From contig JAOPYC010000137.1 of the NCBI GenBank assembly GCA_025964795.1, forward strand, positions 1-64,000: a DNA stretch of 64,000 nt, given 5' to 3'. This DNA comes from Marmoricola sp. (GTDB lineage Bacteria > Actinomycetota > Actinomycetes > Propionibacteriales > Nocardioidaceae). The notes beneath the pieces are model-generated. The model saw only the letters and a list, made by a program, of their open reading frames with translations, made no database searches and was not told where the DNA came from. Within the stretch, counting starts at the first letter, position 1, and the number at the start of each line of letters is the position of its first letter. Below are positions 42,389 to 51,697 of this stretch, in pieces. Both the position numbers and the translations under genes were made by a program.

Positions 42389-42426
42389 GCCGGAGAGGTT
42401 ACCGGACACCCTCGGTGCCGTCGAAA

Positions 42427-42879
42427 TCAGCGGTGCGTGTGGAAGAACTCGTCCAGCAGCACGGTGCTCTGGGCCGCGAGGACCCCGCCGACCACCTCTG
42501 GCCGGTGGTTCAGCCGCCGGTCGCGAACGACGTCCCACAGCGAGCCGGCGGCACCCGCCTTCTCGTCGTACGCCGCGAACACGACCCGGTCGACCCGGGA
42601 CAGCACGGCGGCGCCGGCACACATGGTGCACGGCTCCAGCGTCACCACCAGGGTGCAGCCGGTGAGCCGCCACGCGCCGAGGGAGGTCGCGGCCGCGCGC
42701 AGGGCCACGATCTCGGCGTGCCCGGTGGGGTCACCATCGCGCTCACGGACGTTGTGGCCGGCTCCCACGACGTCGCCGGACGGCCCGAGGACCACCGCGC
42801 CGATGGGCACGTCGCCCGCCTGGCCCGCGAGCGCCGCCTCGTCGAGGGCAGCACGCATCGGGGTCTCCCACGGGCTCAC
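42427..42879 (-). CDS. tadA: tRNA adenosine deaminase-like nucleoside deaminase (TadA)
   Basis: A 150-residue zinc deaminase. The zinc site is GHAEIVALR (His and catalytic Glu, near residues 54-56) and LEPCTMCAGA (two cysteines, near 83-86). TadA converts A34 to inosine in tRNA-Arg(ACG). The GTG at 42879 overlaps the partner gene's stop by 4 bp; an ATG at 42856 would also work. The upstream partner is the family known as tRNA adenosine deaminase-associated protein in actinobacteria, which supports the TadA assignment over other cytidine deaminase-fold enzymes. Confidence 0.9.
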   Translation of the reverse strand: MSPWETPMRAALDEAALAGQAGDVPIGAVVLGPSGDVVGAGHNVRERDGDPTGHAEIVALRAAATSLGAWRLTGCTLVVTLEPCTMCAGAAVLSRVDRVVFAAYDEKAGAAGSLWDVVRDRRLNHRPEVVGGVLAAQSTVLLDEFFHTHR

Positions 42880-43367
42880 CCCGAGATGCCGACCAGGTCG
42901 TCGAACTTCGAGCCGAAGCCCACGTTGTTGGCGACGTCGCTGAGGATCTCCTCGGGGTAGAGGTCGTAGTCGTCGAGCAGCGCCCCCATCTCCCGCGCCG
43001 ACATCCCCATGTCCTCGAAGATCCCGAGGTCGCCCGCCGGGGCCTGGTCGTCCTCGTCGTCGACGTGGACGCCGATGTGGTCGACGGCCGAGCGGGCCAG
43101 GCTCCAGTCGGTCGCCGCGGTGGCGTCCGAGAGCAGCACCCGCACCAAGGATCCCTGGGCGCGCACGAGCAGGACGAAGTCCTCGGCCACCGAGATCATG
43201 GCCAGCGCACCGTTCTCGCCGGGATAGCGGCGCAGCTCCCTGGCGATGGTCTCGACGTCGTCCAGGGAGCGGTCGGGGAGCTCGGCGAGGTTCCAGTCGC
43301 CCTCGTCCCGGTACGCGACGACAGCCAGGTCGATCTCACCGACCTCGGCATCCGTGATCTCAGCCAT
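42876..43367 (-). CDS. tRNA adenosine deaminase-associated protein
   Basis: A 163-residue acidic protein. It has the conserved core [44 protein letters not shown] and [15 protein letters not shown], and an acidic C-terminus with [17 protein letters not shown]. This matches the actinobacterial family found next to tadA (TIGR03941 type); its function is not established. I start at the ATG at 43367 ([10 protein letters not shown]), since the longer open frame upstream has no family-like sequence. It is coupled to tadA and divergent from upp. Confidence 0.85.
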   Translation of the reverse strand: MAEITDAEVGEIDLAVVAYRDEGDWNLAELPDRSLDDVETIARELRRYPGENGALAMISVAEDFVLLVRAQGSLVRVLLSDATAATDWSLARSAVDHIGVHVDDEDDQAPAGDLGIFEDMGMSAREMGALLDDYDLYPEEILSDVANNVGFGSKFDDLVGISG

Positions 43368-43464
43368 CCCGCACCACCTTCCCGATGCTCGATCCTGCTT
43401 CTCGCATCGTCGCAGACCACGGCGGGAAGGACCACCGACAATCGGTCCCACTACGGTGTACGCC

Positions 43465-44106
43465 ATGCGCCTGCAGGTCGTCGACCACCCATTGATCTCG
43501 CACAAGCTGACCACGCTGCGTGACCAGGACACCGCGTCGCCGGACTTCCGCCGGCTCACCGAGGAGCTGGTGACGCTGCTGGCCTACGAGGCGACCCGCG
43601 ACGTCCGCGTCGACCCGGTCAGCATCACCACGCCGGTCGAGGCCACCGAGGGCGTGAAGCTGAGCCGTCCCCGGCCACTCGTCGTACCGATCCTCCGCGC
43701 CGGCCTGGGGATGCTCGAGGGGATGATGCGGCTGATCCCGACGGCCGAGGTCGGCTTCCTCGGGATGGTGCGCAACGAGGAGACGCTCGAGGCCTCGACG
43801 TACGCCGAGCGGCTGCCGGTCGACCTGTCGGGACGGCAGTGCTACGTCCTCGACCCGATGCTGGCCACCGGCGGCACCCTGGCGGCGGCGATCCGCTTCC
43901 TGACCGACCGCGGCGCCGACCACATCACCTGCATCTGCCTGCTCGTGGCGCCCGAGGGTGTGCAGAACCTGGAGCGGGGACTCGCCGGGATCGACGTGCC
44001 GATCACGGTGGTCACCGCGGCGCTGGACTCCCACCTCAACGACAAGGGCTACATCGTGCCCGGCCTCGGTGACGCGGGCGACCGGCTGTACGGCCTGGCC
44101 CAGTAG
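43465..44106 (+). CDS. upp: Uracil phosphoribosyltransferase
   Basis: A 213-residue salvage enzyme that makes UMP from uracil and PRPP. Clear motifs are [13 protein letters not shown] at the start, the [15 protein letters not shown] segment, the PRPP-binding loop [16 protein letters not shown] and the uracil-binding C-terminus [19 protein letters not shown]. Length is standard and the ATG at 43465 matches family N-termini. It is a single gene, divergent from the tadA pair and convergent with the MASE1 kinase. Confidence 0.96.
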   Translation: MRLQVVDHPLISHKLTTLRDQDTASPDFRRLTEELVTLLAYEATRDVRVDPVSITTPVEATEGVKLSRPRPLVVPILRAGLGMLEGMMRLIPTAEVGFLGMVRNEETLEASTYAERLPVDLSGRQCYVLDPMLATGGTLAAAIRFLTDRGADHITCICLLVAPEGVQNLERGLAGIDVPITVVTAALDSHLNDKGYIVPGLGDAGDRLYGLAQ

Positions 44107-44134
44107 GCCACCGGCAGACGACCAGGCGGGGACG

Positions 44135-46294
44135 TCAGCCCGTAGCCGAGCCCAGCTGCGGCCTCGGTTCCGTGATGGCGGTGGGGGCCACCCTGGGCAG
44201 CGTGACCGTGACCCTGGTGCCCTGCCCGTGCTTGGAGAACACGTCGATGGTGCCGCCGTGCAGGGAGACGATCGCCTGGACGATGGTGAGGCCCAGGCCG
44301 GTGCCCTGCACCGCGTCGTCGGTGGCCGAGTTGGAGCGGAAGAACCGGGTGAAGAGCTTGTCCTGGTCCTCCTTGCTGATCCCGACGCCGGAGTCCTCGA
44401 CCACGATCCGGCTGCTCTCGCCGTCGGAGTGGAGGGAGACCGCCACGGTGCCGCCGTCGGCTGTGAACTTGACGGCGTTCGTGAGCAGGTTGGTCAGCAT
44501 CCGCTCCAGCTGCTCGGGGTCACCGTGGTGGATCACGGGCTCGGCGGGCGTCGAGATCCGCACGTCCATGGTGCGGTTGGCCAGGACCGGGTGCAGGCGG
44601 TCGCAGGCGCTGGTGACGATCGAGCGGACGTCGGTGACCACGGGCTCGATCTTCAGGGCCGAGGCCTCGATCTGCGAGAGCGTGAGCAGGTCCTCGACGA
44701 GCAGCAGCAGCCGGCGCCCGTTGCGGTCGACCCGGTCGACGATCTCGCGCTGGGCGTCGCTCAGCTCGCCGACCAGGCCGTCGTCGAGGAGCTCGGTGTA
44801 GCCGATGATGCTGGTGATCGGCGTCCGCAGCTCGTGGCTGACCGTCGCGACGAAGTCGGCCTTGACCCGCTCGAGCTCCTGGAGCCGTTCCACGGCGGTC
44901 CGCTGGTGCTGGACGGTCAGCAGCATGGCCCGGTGGGCCTGCTCGCGCTCGGTCACGTCCTCGGCCGTCGCGAGGTAGCCCGACAGCTCCCCGCTCTCCC
45001 CGGGTACGGCGGTGAGGGTCATCCGCATGATCCGCTCCTCGCCGTCCTTGCGGCGGAACAACCACAGCCGGTGCGAGTCCTCGGCCGCGATCGAGGCGCG
45101 GCAGATGTCGGCGAAGGTGGGCAGCGCCCTCAGCCGGCCGGCCTGGTGGCGCAGCTCGTCCGCGGGGTGGAACATGTCGGGTCGCTCACCGAGCACCTCG
45201 GCCGCCGAGTAGCCGAGCATGGCCTCGGCGCCCGGGTTGAACAACGTGATCGTGCCGTCCGGGCCGGTGGCGATGATCGCCGTGCCGGTGGCGGAGGCGA
45301 CCAGGCGTTGCAGGGTCTCGCGACCGGCGTCGGCCCGCTCGGCCGACATCCGCTGCTGGGTCACCATCACCGACAGGGGCAGCAGGATCAGGCCGCAGTC
45401 GAGCAGGAACAGCTGCAGGATGCCCTCCACGACCTCCGGCGGCAGGTTGTAGCGGAGCCCGGTCTCCCAGATGGGACCGATCTCCAGCACGCTGGCCGAG
45501 GAGCCGATCACGGCGACCAGGCTGAGCAGCACGGTCGCCTCGCGCAGCGTGCCGCGGAAGGCGTGCCAGGCGAACATCGGCATCACGGCGAACACGACCA
45601 GCGGGAAGCCGCTGCTGTAGAACACCGCCACCGTCGTACCCAGGGTCAGGACGGCCTGGATGACCCGCTCGCGCGGTCCGGCCAGCGCCTTGAAGGTGAC
45701 CGCCTCGAGGAACAGCGGCAGCATGACCATGAGCGCCGCGGCGTTGGCGCCGAAGGCGCACATGGCCCCCAGCCACGGGTTCCCCTCACCGACGAGCCAG
45801 TCGGTCAGCCCGTAGCCGGCCGCGGCAACCAGGGACCCGGCGACGATCGCACCGATGAACAGGGAGACGTCGCCCGAGTCACGCAGGGCGGCGCGACGGC
45901 CCCCGAGGCCCTTCACCAGCCGGTTGCGGACCACCCACGCGGCGCCCACGAAGCTGGCGCTGTAGCCCAGGGCAGGCACCAGGTCGTAGCCGTGCAGGGC
46001 GTAGGACACGACGATCAGCGACAGGCTGGCGCCGAGCAACCAGCGACGGGTCCAACCCGGCGAGGTCAGCAGCAGGCCGGCGACGATGCCACCGGCGGGC
46101 CAGATGGCCGGCACCTGGCTCGGCGAGTCGACCACCGCGATGGCGGCCCACGCCGAGAGGAAGACGGCGAGCAGCAGCAGCGAGATACGGACCCGCTGGG
46201 CGGTGGTCGTCAGCCGGAGGCGCTCCGCCAGACCTGGCGTGCTCTTCGTCCGGCGCAGCCGGGCGGACGCGGACGAAGCGGTCTCCCCGAGCAC
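44135..46294 (-). CDS. MASE1-PAS hybrid sensor histidine kinase
   Basis: A 719-residue membrane kinase. The N-terminal MASE1 domain (about 30-310) has eight or so helices, with IWPAGGIVAGLLL and a FGANAAALMVMLPLFLEA core. A PAS domain follows (about 330-450; GTAIIATGPDGTITLFNPGAEAMLGY), then HisKA with VSHELRTPITSIIGYTELL and a HATPase with LTNLLTNAVKFT, DSGVGIS and GTGLGLTIVQAIVSLHGG. No response regulator gene is adjacent, so it is an orphan kinase. I chose the GTG at 46294, which follows GGGGGAGGG; the frame stays open upstream to an ATG at 46378. Confidence 0.88.
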   Translation of the reverse strand: MLGETASSASARLRRTKSTPGLAERLRLTTTAQRVRISLLLLAVFLSAWAAIAVVDSPSQVPAIWPAGGIVAGLLLTSPGWTRRWLLGASLSLIVVSYALHGYDLVPALGYSASFVGAAWVVRNRLVKGLGGRRAALRDSGDVSLFIGAIVAGSLVAAAGYGLTDWLVGEGNPWLGAMCAFGANAAALMVMLPLFLEAVTFKALAGPRERVIQAVLTLGTTVAVFYSSGFPLVVFAVMPMFAWHAFRGTLREATVLLSLVAVIGSSASVLEIGPIWETGLRYNLPPEVVEGILQLFLLDCGLILLPLSVMVTQQRMSAERADAGRETLQRLVASATGTAIIATGPDGTITLFNPGAEAMLGYSAAEVLGERPDMFHPADELRHQAGRLRALPTFADICRASIAAEDSHRLWLFRRKDGEERIMRMTLTAVPGESGELSGYLATAEDVTEREQAHRAMLLTVQHQRTAVERLQELERVKADFVATVSHELRTPITSIIGYTELLDDGLVGELSDAQREIVDRVDRNGRRLLLLVEDLLTLSQIEASALKIEPVVTDVRSIVTSACDRLHPVLANRTMDVRISTPAEPVIHHGDPEQLERMLTNLLTNAVKFTADGGTVAVSLHSDGESSRIVVEDSGVGISKEDQDKLFTRFFRSNSATDDAVQGTGLGLTIVQAIVSLHGGTIDVFSKHGQGTRVTVTLPRVAPTAITEPRPQLGSATG

Positions 46295-46368
46295 GACCCT
46301 CCCCCGTCGTCGACACACGGCACCGTGCCGCAATGTCCAGTATGTGACAGTGGTCGCCGAGGATGTCG

Positions 46369-46382
46369 GGTTTTGCAAAACC
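46369..46382. promoter_or_regulatory. AT-rich 14-bp palindrome upstream of the MASE1 kinase
   Basis: GGTTTTGCAAAACC is a perfect palindrome without a loop, so it is a poor terminator but a good dimer-binding site. It lies 75 bp upstream of the kinase start and 24 bp after the pntB stop, in very GC-rich surroundings where such an AT core is rare by chance. The binder is unknown. Confidence 0.45.
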
Positions 46383-46406
46383 GCTTCGCCAGGGGCTGAG
46401 CCCAGG

Positions 46407-47819
46407 TCAGAGGGCCTTGACCGCGTTCAGCAGCTTGCCCATGGAGTCCTTGGCGTCCCCGAAGAGCAGGGTGGTGTTCTCCTCGAATAGCAGCTCGTTC
46501 TCGATGCCGGCGAAGCCCGGGCGCATCGAGCGCTTCATGAACACGACCTGCTTGGCCTCGTCGGCGTTGAGGATGGGCATCCCGTAGATGGGGGCACCCG
46601 GCGTGGTCTTGGCCGCCGGGTTGACCACGTCGTTGGCGCCCACGATGAGGACGACGTCGGCATCCTTGAAGTCGCCGTTGATCTCGTCCATCTCCTTGAG
46701 CTGCTCGTAGGGCACCTGGGCCTCGGCGAGCAGCACGTTCATGTGACCGGGCATCCGGCCGGCCACCGGGTGGATCGCGTAGTCCACGTCGGCGCCGCGC
46801 TCGCTCAGCACGTCGACCAGCTCGCGCAGGGTGTGCTGGGCCTGGGCGACGGCGAGGCCGTAGCCAGGGACGATGATCACCCGGTCGGCATAGGCCAGCA
46901 TGATCGCGACGTCCTCGGGGTTGGCCGACTTCACCGGTCGGTCCGAGGCCACCCCGGCGCCGAGGGTGGAGCCGCCCTTGAGCGCCCCGAACAGGATGTT
47001 GGCGACCGAGCGGCCCATGGCCTTGGCCATCAGCAGGGTCAGGAAGGTTCCGGAGGCCCCGACGAGCGTGCCCGCGACGAGGAGCACGACGTTGTCCAGC
47101 ACGTAGCCGCCCGCCGCCACCGTGAGACCGGTGAACGCGTTGAGCAGCGAGATCACGATGGGTACGTCGGCACCGCCGACCGGCAGCACCAGCAGCAGGC
47201 CGAAGGCCAGGCCCACCACGGCCAGCACGATCCCGACCCACATGGCCGGGTCGAGGGCCAGCTGGGTGGAGAGGCCGACGGCGGCGACGATCCCGGCGCC
47301 GAACCCGAGCGCGAGCCCGGGGAAGGTCACCGGTGCCGAGGTCATCAGCTCCTGGAGCTTGGCGAACGTGACGACCGAGCCAGCGAAGGAGACCGAGCCG
47401 ACGAAGATCGTGAAGGCCGTGGCGACGAGCACGAACCAGTCCACGTCGGCACCGAGGTCGGCGGCACCGACGAGCTCGTGGAGCTCGAGCAGCGCCACCA
47501 GCGCTGCCGCACCACCACCGACGCCGTTGAACAGGGCCACCATCTGCGGCATCTGGGTCATCTGGACGCGCCGGGCGCCGACGACCCCGCCCACCGTGCC
47601 GATGACGATCGCGCCGAGGATCAGCGGGACGTGGTGGAGGTGCTCGAGCCCGTCGGGCTTGTAGAAGAAGGGGACGGCACAGGCGACGACGGCCGCCGCC
47701 GCGCCGATCAGGTTGCCGGCCCGCGCGGTCTTCGGGCCGGAGAGGCCCTTGAGCGCCAGGATGAAGCAGACGGCGCAGGCCAGGTAGACGAGCTGGGCCC
47801 AGGTGGGGATGACGGTCAC
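46407..47819 (-). CDS. pntB: NAD(P) transhydrogenase beta subunit (PntB)
   Basis: A 470-residue membrane protein of the proton-translocating transhydrogenase, which moves hydride from NADH to NADP+ using the proton gradient. Membrane helices occupy about residues 1-260, and the NADP-binding domain III the C-terminal 190 (VIIVPGYGLAVAQAQH, YAIHPVAGRMPGHMNVLLAEA, VVLIVGANDVVNPAA, MKRSMRPGFAGIENELLF). The GTG at 47819 overlaps the pntAb stop. Third gene of a three-gene operon with coupled starts. Confidence 0.95.
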   Translation of the reverse strand: MTVIPTWAQLVYLACAVCFILALKGLSGPKTARAGNLIGAAAAVVACAVPFFYKPDGLEHLHHVPLILGAIVIGTVGGVVGARRVQMTQMPQMVALFNGVGGGAAALVALLELHELVGAADLGADVDWFVLVATAFTIFVGSVSFAGSVVTFAKLQELMTSAPVTFPGLALGFGAGIVAAVGLSTQLALDPAMWVGIVLAVVGLAFGLLLVLPVGGADVPIVISLLNAFTGLTVAAGGYVLDNVVLLVAGTLVGASGTFLTLLMAKAMGRSVANILFGALKGGSTLGAGVASDRPVKSANPEDVAIMLAYADRVIIVPGYGLAVAQAQHTLRELVDVLSERGADVDYAIHPVAGRMPGHMNVLLAEAQVPYEQLKEMDEINGDFKDADVVLIVGANDVVNPAAKTTPGAPIYGMPILNADEAKQVVFMKRSMRPGFAGIENELLFEENTTLLFGDAKDSMGKLLNAVKAL

Positions 47820-48142
47820 CGGGCCGCCCCCGCTCCGTCGGAGCCGGCGGCGACCGGCTTCTTCTTCCGGCGGACGAACATCTGCAGCATCCGGTCGGTG
47901 ACCACGAACCCGCCGACCATGTTGACGGCGGCGAGCACGATCGCGACCAGGCCGACGACCAGGGCGACGGTGTTGTCGGTCGTGCCGGTCACGATGATCG
48001 CGCCCAGCAGGATGATGCCGTGGATCGCGTTGGCGCCCGACATCAGCGGGGTGTGCAGGGTCGAGGAGACCTTGGAGATCACCTCGATGCCCACGAAGAC
48101 GCTGAGGATGAAGATCGTCAGCCAGACCACGGCGTCGTTCAT
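47816..48142 (-). CDS. pntAb: NAD(P) transhydrogenase subunit alpha part 2 (PntAb)
   Basis: A 108-residue membrane protein with three helices (about 5-25, 38-56, 60-85; LTPLMSGANAIHGIILLGAI-like core), ending in a basic RRKKKP tail. In actinobacteria and Rhodospirillum the alpha subunit is split, and this is the small membrane part. It overlaps pntAa and pntB by 4 bp each. Confidence 0.93.
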   Translation of the reverse strand: MNDAVVWLTIFILSVFVGIEVISKVSSTLHTPLMSGANAIHGIILLGAIIVTGTTDNTVALVVGLVAIVLAAVNMVGGFVVTDRMLQMFVRRKKKPVAAGSDGAGAAR

Positions 48143-49353
48143 CGGTCGTCCTCCTGGTCGAAGGGGAGATCGAGCTGGGCATCGGCGGGGACCGGCTCCG
48201 GCTCGGGCACTGGCTCTGGTTGGGTCTCGCCCACCGGCCCCTCGATCGCCTCCCGGGTCGCCTCGTGGACGATCCGGCCGGCGTGCGTGACCGCGGCGCC
48301 CGCGACGACCTCGTCCTCGAAGTCGGGTGCGAAGACACCGTCGTTGGTCATCAGGGTGAGCAGGCTGACCAGGTTCTGGGCGTAGAGCTTGGAGGCCGGG
48401 CCGGGCATCTGGGAGGGGACGTTGTCGCCGCCCCACACTTGCGCGTGCCCGATCCGGACGATCTGGCCGGGCACCGAGCCTTCGACGTTGCCGCCGGACT
48501 CCGCGGCCAGGTCGACCACGACGGAGCCGGGCTTCATCGCCTCCACCATGGCGGCGGTGACCAGCAGCGGTGCCTGGCGCCCGGGCACGGCGGCCGTGGT
48601 GATCAGGGCGTCCGCGTCGGCGATGTAGGGCGCCAGCGCCTCCATCTGGCGCTGGGCCCGGTCCTCGGTCATCTCCCGGGCGTAGCCGCCGGAGCCCTCC
48701 AGGGTCTCGAGCTGCAGGTCGATCGCCTTGGCACCCATCGAGTGGATCTCCTCCGCCGCGGCAGCGCGTACGTCGTAGGCCTGGACCACGGCGCCGAGCC
48801 GCTTCGAGGTGGCGATCGCCTGGAGGCCGGCGACGCCGGCCCCGAGCACCACCACCTGTGCCGGCTGGACGGTGCCGGCGGCGGTCATGTTCAGCGGGAA
48901 GAACCGGCGCAGCAGGCCGGCGGCGACGATGGCGCAGCGGTAGCCCGAGACCAGCGACTGCGAGGACAGCGCGTCCATCGACTGGGCCCGCGAGATCCGC
49001 GGCACCAGCTCCATCGCGAACGCGGTGACCCCCAGGTCGCGCAGGTCCGCCACCAGCTCGTGGGAGGAGTTGACGGGCAGGAAGGACAGCACGGCCGTGC
49101 CGTCGCGGAGCAGCCGGGCCCGGTCGCTGCCGAGCGCGTTGACCCCCAGGACCACGTCGGCGACGTCGAGCGCCTCGTCGGTGACGACGGCACCGGCCTC
49201 GGCGTAGAGCTCGTCGGCATACTCGGCACGAGCCCCGGCGCCCGGTTCCACGAGGACCTCGTAACCGAGGTCGGTCAGCTTGCTGACCAGCTCTGGAACC
49301 ATCGCGACGCGGGTCTCGCCCTGACGGGTTTCCCTGGCTACGGCGATCTTCAC
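48139..49353 (-). CDS. pntAa: NAD(P) transhydrogenase subunit alpha part 1 (PntAa)
   Basis: A 404-residue soluble domain I, which binds NAD(H). The start KIAVARETRQGETRVAMVPELV is the alanine-dehydrogenase/PNT N-terminal signature, and VVVLGAGVAGLQAIATSKRLGAVV the NAD-binding fold; EMTEDRAQRQ and GRQAPLLVT follow. A Pro/Glu repeat (about 375-392) tethers the tail. First gene of the pnt operon, starting at GTG 49353. It is divergent from the ECF sigma gene. The enzyme supplies NADPH for biosynthesis and redox defence. Confidence 0.94.
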   Translation of the reverse strand: MKIAVARETRQGETRVAMVPELVSKLTDLGYEVLVEPGAGARAEYADELYAEAGAVVTDEALDVADVVLGVNALGSDRARLLRDGTAVLSFLPVNSSHELVADLRDLGVTAFAMELVPRISRAQSMDALSSQSLVSGYRCAIVAAGLLRRFFPLNMTAAGTVQPAQVVVLGAGVAGLQAIATSKRLGAVVQAYDVRAAAAEEIHSMGAKAIDLQLETLEGSGGYAREMTEDRAQRQMEALAPYIADADALITTAAVPGRQAPLLVTAAMVEAMKPGSVVVDLAAESGGNVEGSVPGQIVRIGHAQVWGGDNVPSQMPGPASKLYAQNLVSLLTLMTNDGVFAPDFEDEVVAGAAVTHAGRIVHEATREAIEGPVGETQPEPVPEPEPVPADAQLDLPFDQEDDR

Positions 49354-49535
49354 GCGTCAGAACCTAGTCGAAGAGTCCGACCGTTCCGGGCAATGAGATC
49401 ACCGTCTCACTCCGTTTCCCCTCAAAGACGGACGAGGTGGTGCGGGATGCTGCGGTCCGCACGGCGCCGGTCACGAATACTGGGCGCCCAGGCGTCTTGA
49501 CGAGTGTGAAGACCCAGTCGCCGGAGAGGCGTTCC

Positions 49536-50054
49536 ATGGCCGAGGCACCGTCGCTCGACGAGCAGCCCCCGGGTTCCTTCGAGGAGTTCGTCCACGCGAC
49601 CGGGCCGAGGATGTACCGCACCGCCGTCCTGCTCTGCGGCGACCACCACCTCGCCGAGGACCTGACCCAGGCGACGTACGCCAAGGTGTTCGCCTCCTGG
49701 GGTCGGGTACGCCGGGCCGACAACCCGGTCGCCTACACCCGGACGGTGCTCACCCGGACCTGGCTGTCCCACCGCCGCCTGCGTCGTACGACGGAACAGC
49801 CGGTCGACGACCTCCCCGACCTGCCGGCACCGCACCCCGACCCGGGCACCCGGCTCGACCTGGTCGAGGCCCTGTCGCGGCTCCGACCCGAGGATCGGGC
49901 CGTCGTGGTGCTGCGCTTCTACCTGGACCTGAGCGTCAACCAGACGGCGCAGCTGCTCGGCATCTCCGACGTCGCCACCCGCAAGCGCTGCTCCCGCGCC
50001 CTCGAACGCCTGCGTTCCATGCTTCCCGACCTCGACCTGGAGGCCTCCTCATGA
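49536..50054 (+). CDS. SigE-type ECF sigma factor
   Basis: A 172-residue sigma factor. Region 2 is at about 15-80 (FEEFVHATGPRMYRTAVLLCGDHHLAEDLTQATYAKVFASW) and region 4 at about 108-165 (RLRPEDRAVVVLRFYLDLSVNQTAQLLGISDVATRKRCSRALERL). This is the actinobacterial SigE (TIGR02983-like) subgroup. I use the ATG at 49536, preceded by GGAGAGG with good spacing; in-frame starts upstream are weaker. It overlaps the next gene by 4 bp (ATGA), and that gene is its probable anti-sigma or membrane partner. Confidence 0.87.
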   Translation: MAEAPSLDEQPPGSFEEFVHATGPRMYRTAVLLCGDHHLAEDLTQATYAKVFASWGRVRRADNPVAYTRTVLTRTWLSHRRLRRTTEQPVDDLPDLPAPHPDPGTRLDLVEALSRLRPEDRAVVVLRFYLDLSVNQTAQLLGISDVATRKRCSRALERLRSMLPDLDLEASS

Positions 50055-50890
50055 ACACCCAGCTGTCCGACCTGATGCACCGTGACGTCCAGGACCTCAC
50101 TCCCGACCTGGACGCCCTGACCCAGGCGGCGCGTCGCCGCGGCCTGTCCATCCGGCGCCGGCGACAAGCGCTGAGCACCTTGGGAGCCGTGGCGGCGGTC
50201 GCCGTGATCGCCGTCGGCTCGACCCAGCTCCGGGGCAGCGCCGACTCCTCCCGCCCGGCCGCCACCGCCCCCACGACGCCCGCCCCCACGACACAGGCGA
50301 GCGGCACCACCCGGCTCTCCGGCGAGGCCACGGCCGCGGGGCTACGGGACCTGCTGGGGGAGGTGGTGCAGGGGCGTGCGACCAGCTTCGCGGGGCAGGA
50401 CTCGACGGTCTCCTACGACAGCTACGGCGAGCTGAGGTGGTTCCCGGCCGACGGATCGGGCTTCTCCGACGTGGGTCTCAACGTCCAGCCCGGCTTCGAG
50501 TCGAGGATCTACCACTGCCAGGCCTGGCAGGTCGCCTGCACGGTCACGCGCTCGGGCGGAGCCAAGCTGATGACGTTCGAGGAGGTGACCGAGGTCGCCG
50601 GCGGGAAGGGCATCCGGGTCACGGCCGACCTGCTCCGGGCCGACGGCGTACGCGTCGTCGCCTCCGCAACCAACGGGGCCGAGCTGCCCGCGAACAAGTG
50701 GCACATCACCCGGGCCCGGCCCGCGTTCACCGCCCAGGAGCTGGCGCTCGTCGTCGGTCAGTCCTGGTGGGGGCCGCGGATCCCGGCCGAGCTCCAGCGA
50801 GAGGGAGCGGCCCTGCCGGGCTACACGGACCTGGATTCCGACCGCGGCGACTGGCTCGACGGATCACCGACCGCGAAGCCGACGCCGTGA
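50051..50890 (+). CDS. Single-pass membrane protein, probable partner of the ECF sigma factor
   Basis: A 279-residue protein. The cytoplasmic N-terminus of about 40 residues is basic at its end (RRRGLSIRRRRQ). One helix follows (about 42-60; LGAVAAVAVIAVGS), then a Thr/Pro tether and an extracytoplasmic domain of about 190 residues with two cysteines in HCQAWQVAC. It has no zinc-binding anti-sigma HxxxCxxC motif. Position and topology suggest it holds or senses for the sigma factor encoded just before it; this is inference. Confidence 0.7.
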   Translation: MNTQLSDLMHRDVQDLTPDLDALTQAARRRGLSIRRRRQALSTLGAVAAVAVIAVGSTQLRGSADSSRPAATAPTTPAPTTQASGTTRLSGEATAAGLRDLLGEVVQGRATSFAGQDSTVSYDSYGELRWFPADGSGFSDVGLNVQPGFESRIYHCQAWQVACTVTRSGGAKLMTFEEVTEVAGGKGIRVTADLLRADGVRVVASATNGAELPANKWHITRARPAFTAQELALVVGQSWWGPRIPAELQREGAALPGYTDLDSDRGDWLDGSPTAKPTP

Positions 50891-50904
50891 GCTGAGCGAT
50901 CGGG

Positions 50905-51645
50905 TCAGCCCAACCCGGTGCCGGCCAGGTAGCCGATGGCGTAGGTGACCGCCATCGCCAGCACCCCACCCACGACGTTGCGGGTGATCGCGGGGCGGAC
51001 CGGGGCGCCGCCGATCCGCGCGCTCGCCAGGCCGGTGCCGCCCAGCGCGAGGGCCACCGCGACCACGGTGACGACCGCGCGGAGGCCGTGCGGGAACAGC
51101 AGGATGGTGAGGAGCGGGAGCAGCGCGCCCAGGGTGAAGGAGACCATCGAGGCGCGGGCGGCCTGGCACGGGTTGGTGAGCTCGTCGGGGTCGATCCCGA
51201 GCTCTATGTCGAGGTGCGCCCGGAGCGCGTCCTTGCCCGTGAGCTCGATCGCGACCTGCCGGGCGACGTCGTCGCTCAGGCCCTTCTGCCGGTAGAGCTC
51301 GGCCAGCTCGGCCAGCTCGGTCTCCGGCTCCTCGGCCAGCTCGCGGGTCTCCTTCGCGATCAGGGCGAGCTCGGTGTCGCGCTGGGTGCTGACCGAGACG
51401 TACTCCCCGGTCGCCATGCTGAGCGCGCCGGCGACGAGGCCGCCCAGCCCTGACACGAAGATCGTTTGCCGGTCGGTGGTCGCCCCGGCCACTCCCATCA
51501 CCAGGCCGGCCACCGAGACGATGCCGTCGTTGGCCCCGAGGACCGCTGCCCGCAGCGCGTTGATCTTGCCACCGAGCGGGCCGGAGTGCGGCTCGTGGGC
51601 GTGCTCACCCATGGGCGGGAAGTCCTGCTCGATGGAGGTGCTCAT
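50905..51645 (-). CDS. VIT1/CCC1-family transporter
   Basis: A 246-residue membrane protein. An N-terminal helix pair holds [31 protein letters not shown], the family signature. A cytoplasmic helical metal-binding segment (about 85-150, rich in Glu) follows, and three more helices cover about 160-245. These proteins move Fe2+ or Mn2+ out of the cytosol, usually in exchange for protons. The gene stands alone; no metal regulator is adjacent. Confidence 0.9.
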   Translation of the reverse strand: MSTSIEQDFPPMGEHAHEPHSGPLGGKINALRAAVLGANDGIVSVAGLVMGVAGATTDRQTIFVSGLGGLVAGALSMATGEYVSVSTQRDTELALIAKETRELAEEPETELAELAELYRQKGLSDDVARQVAIELTGKDALRAHLDIELGIDPDELTNPCQAARASMVSFTLGALLPLLTILLFPHGLRAVVTVVAVALALGGTGLASARIGGAPVRPAITRNVVGGVLAMAVTYAIGYLAGTGLG

Positions 51646-51697
51646 GGCTCAATCGTCCTCATCGGGCCCGACCGCCGCAACGAAGGGGAGGCTGGGC

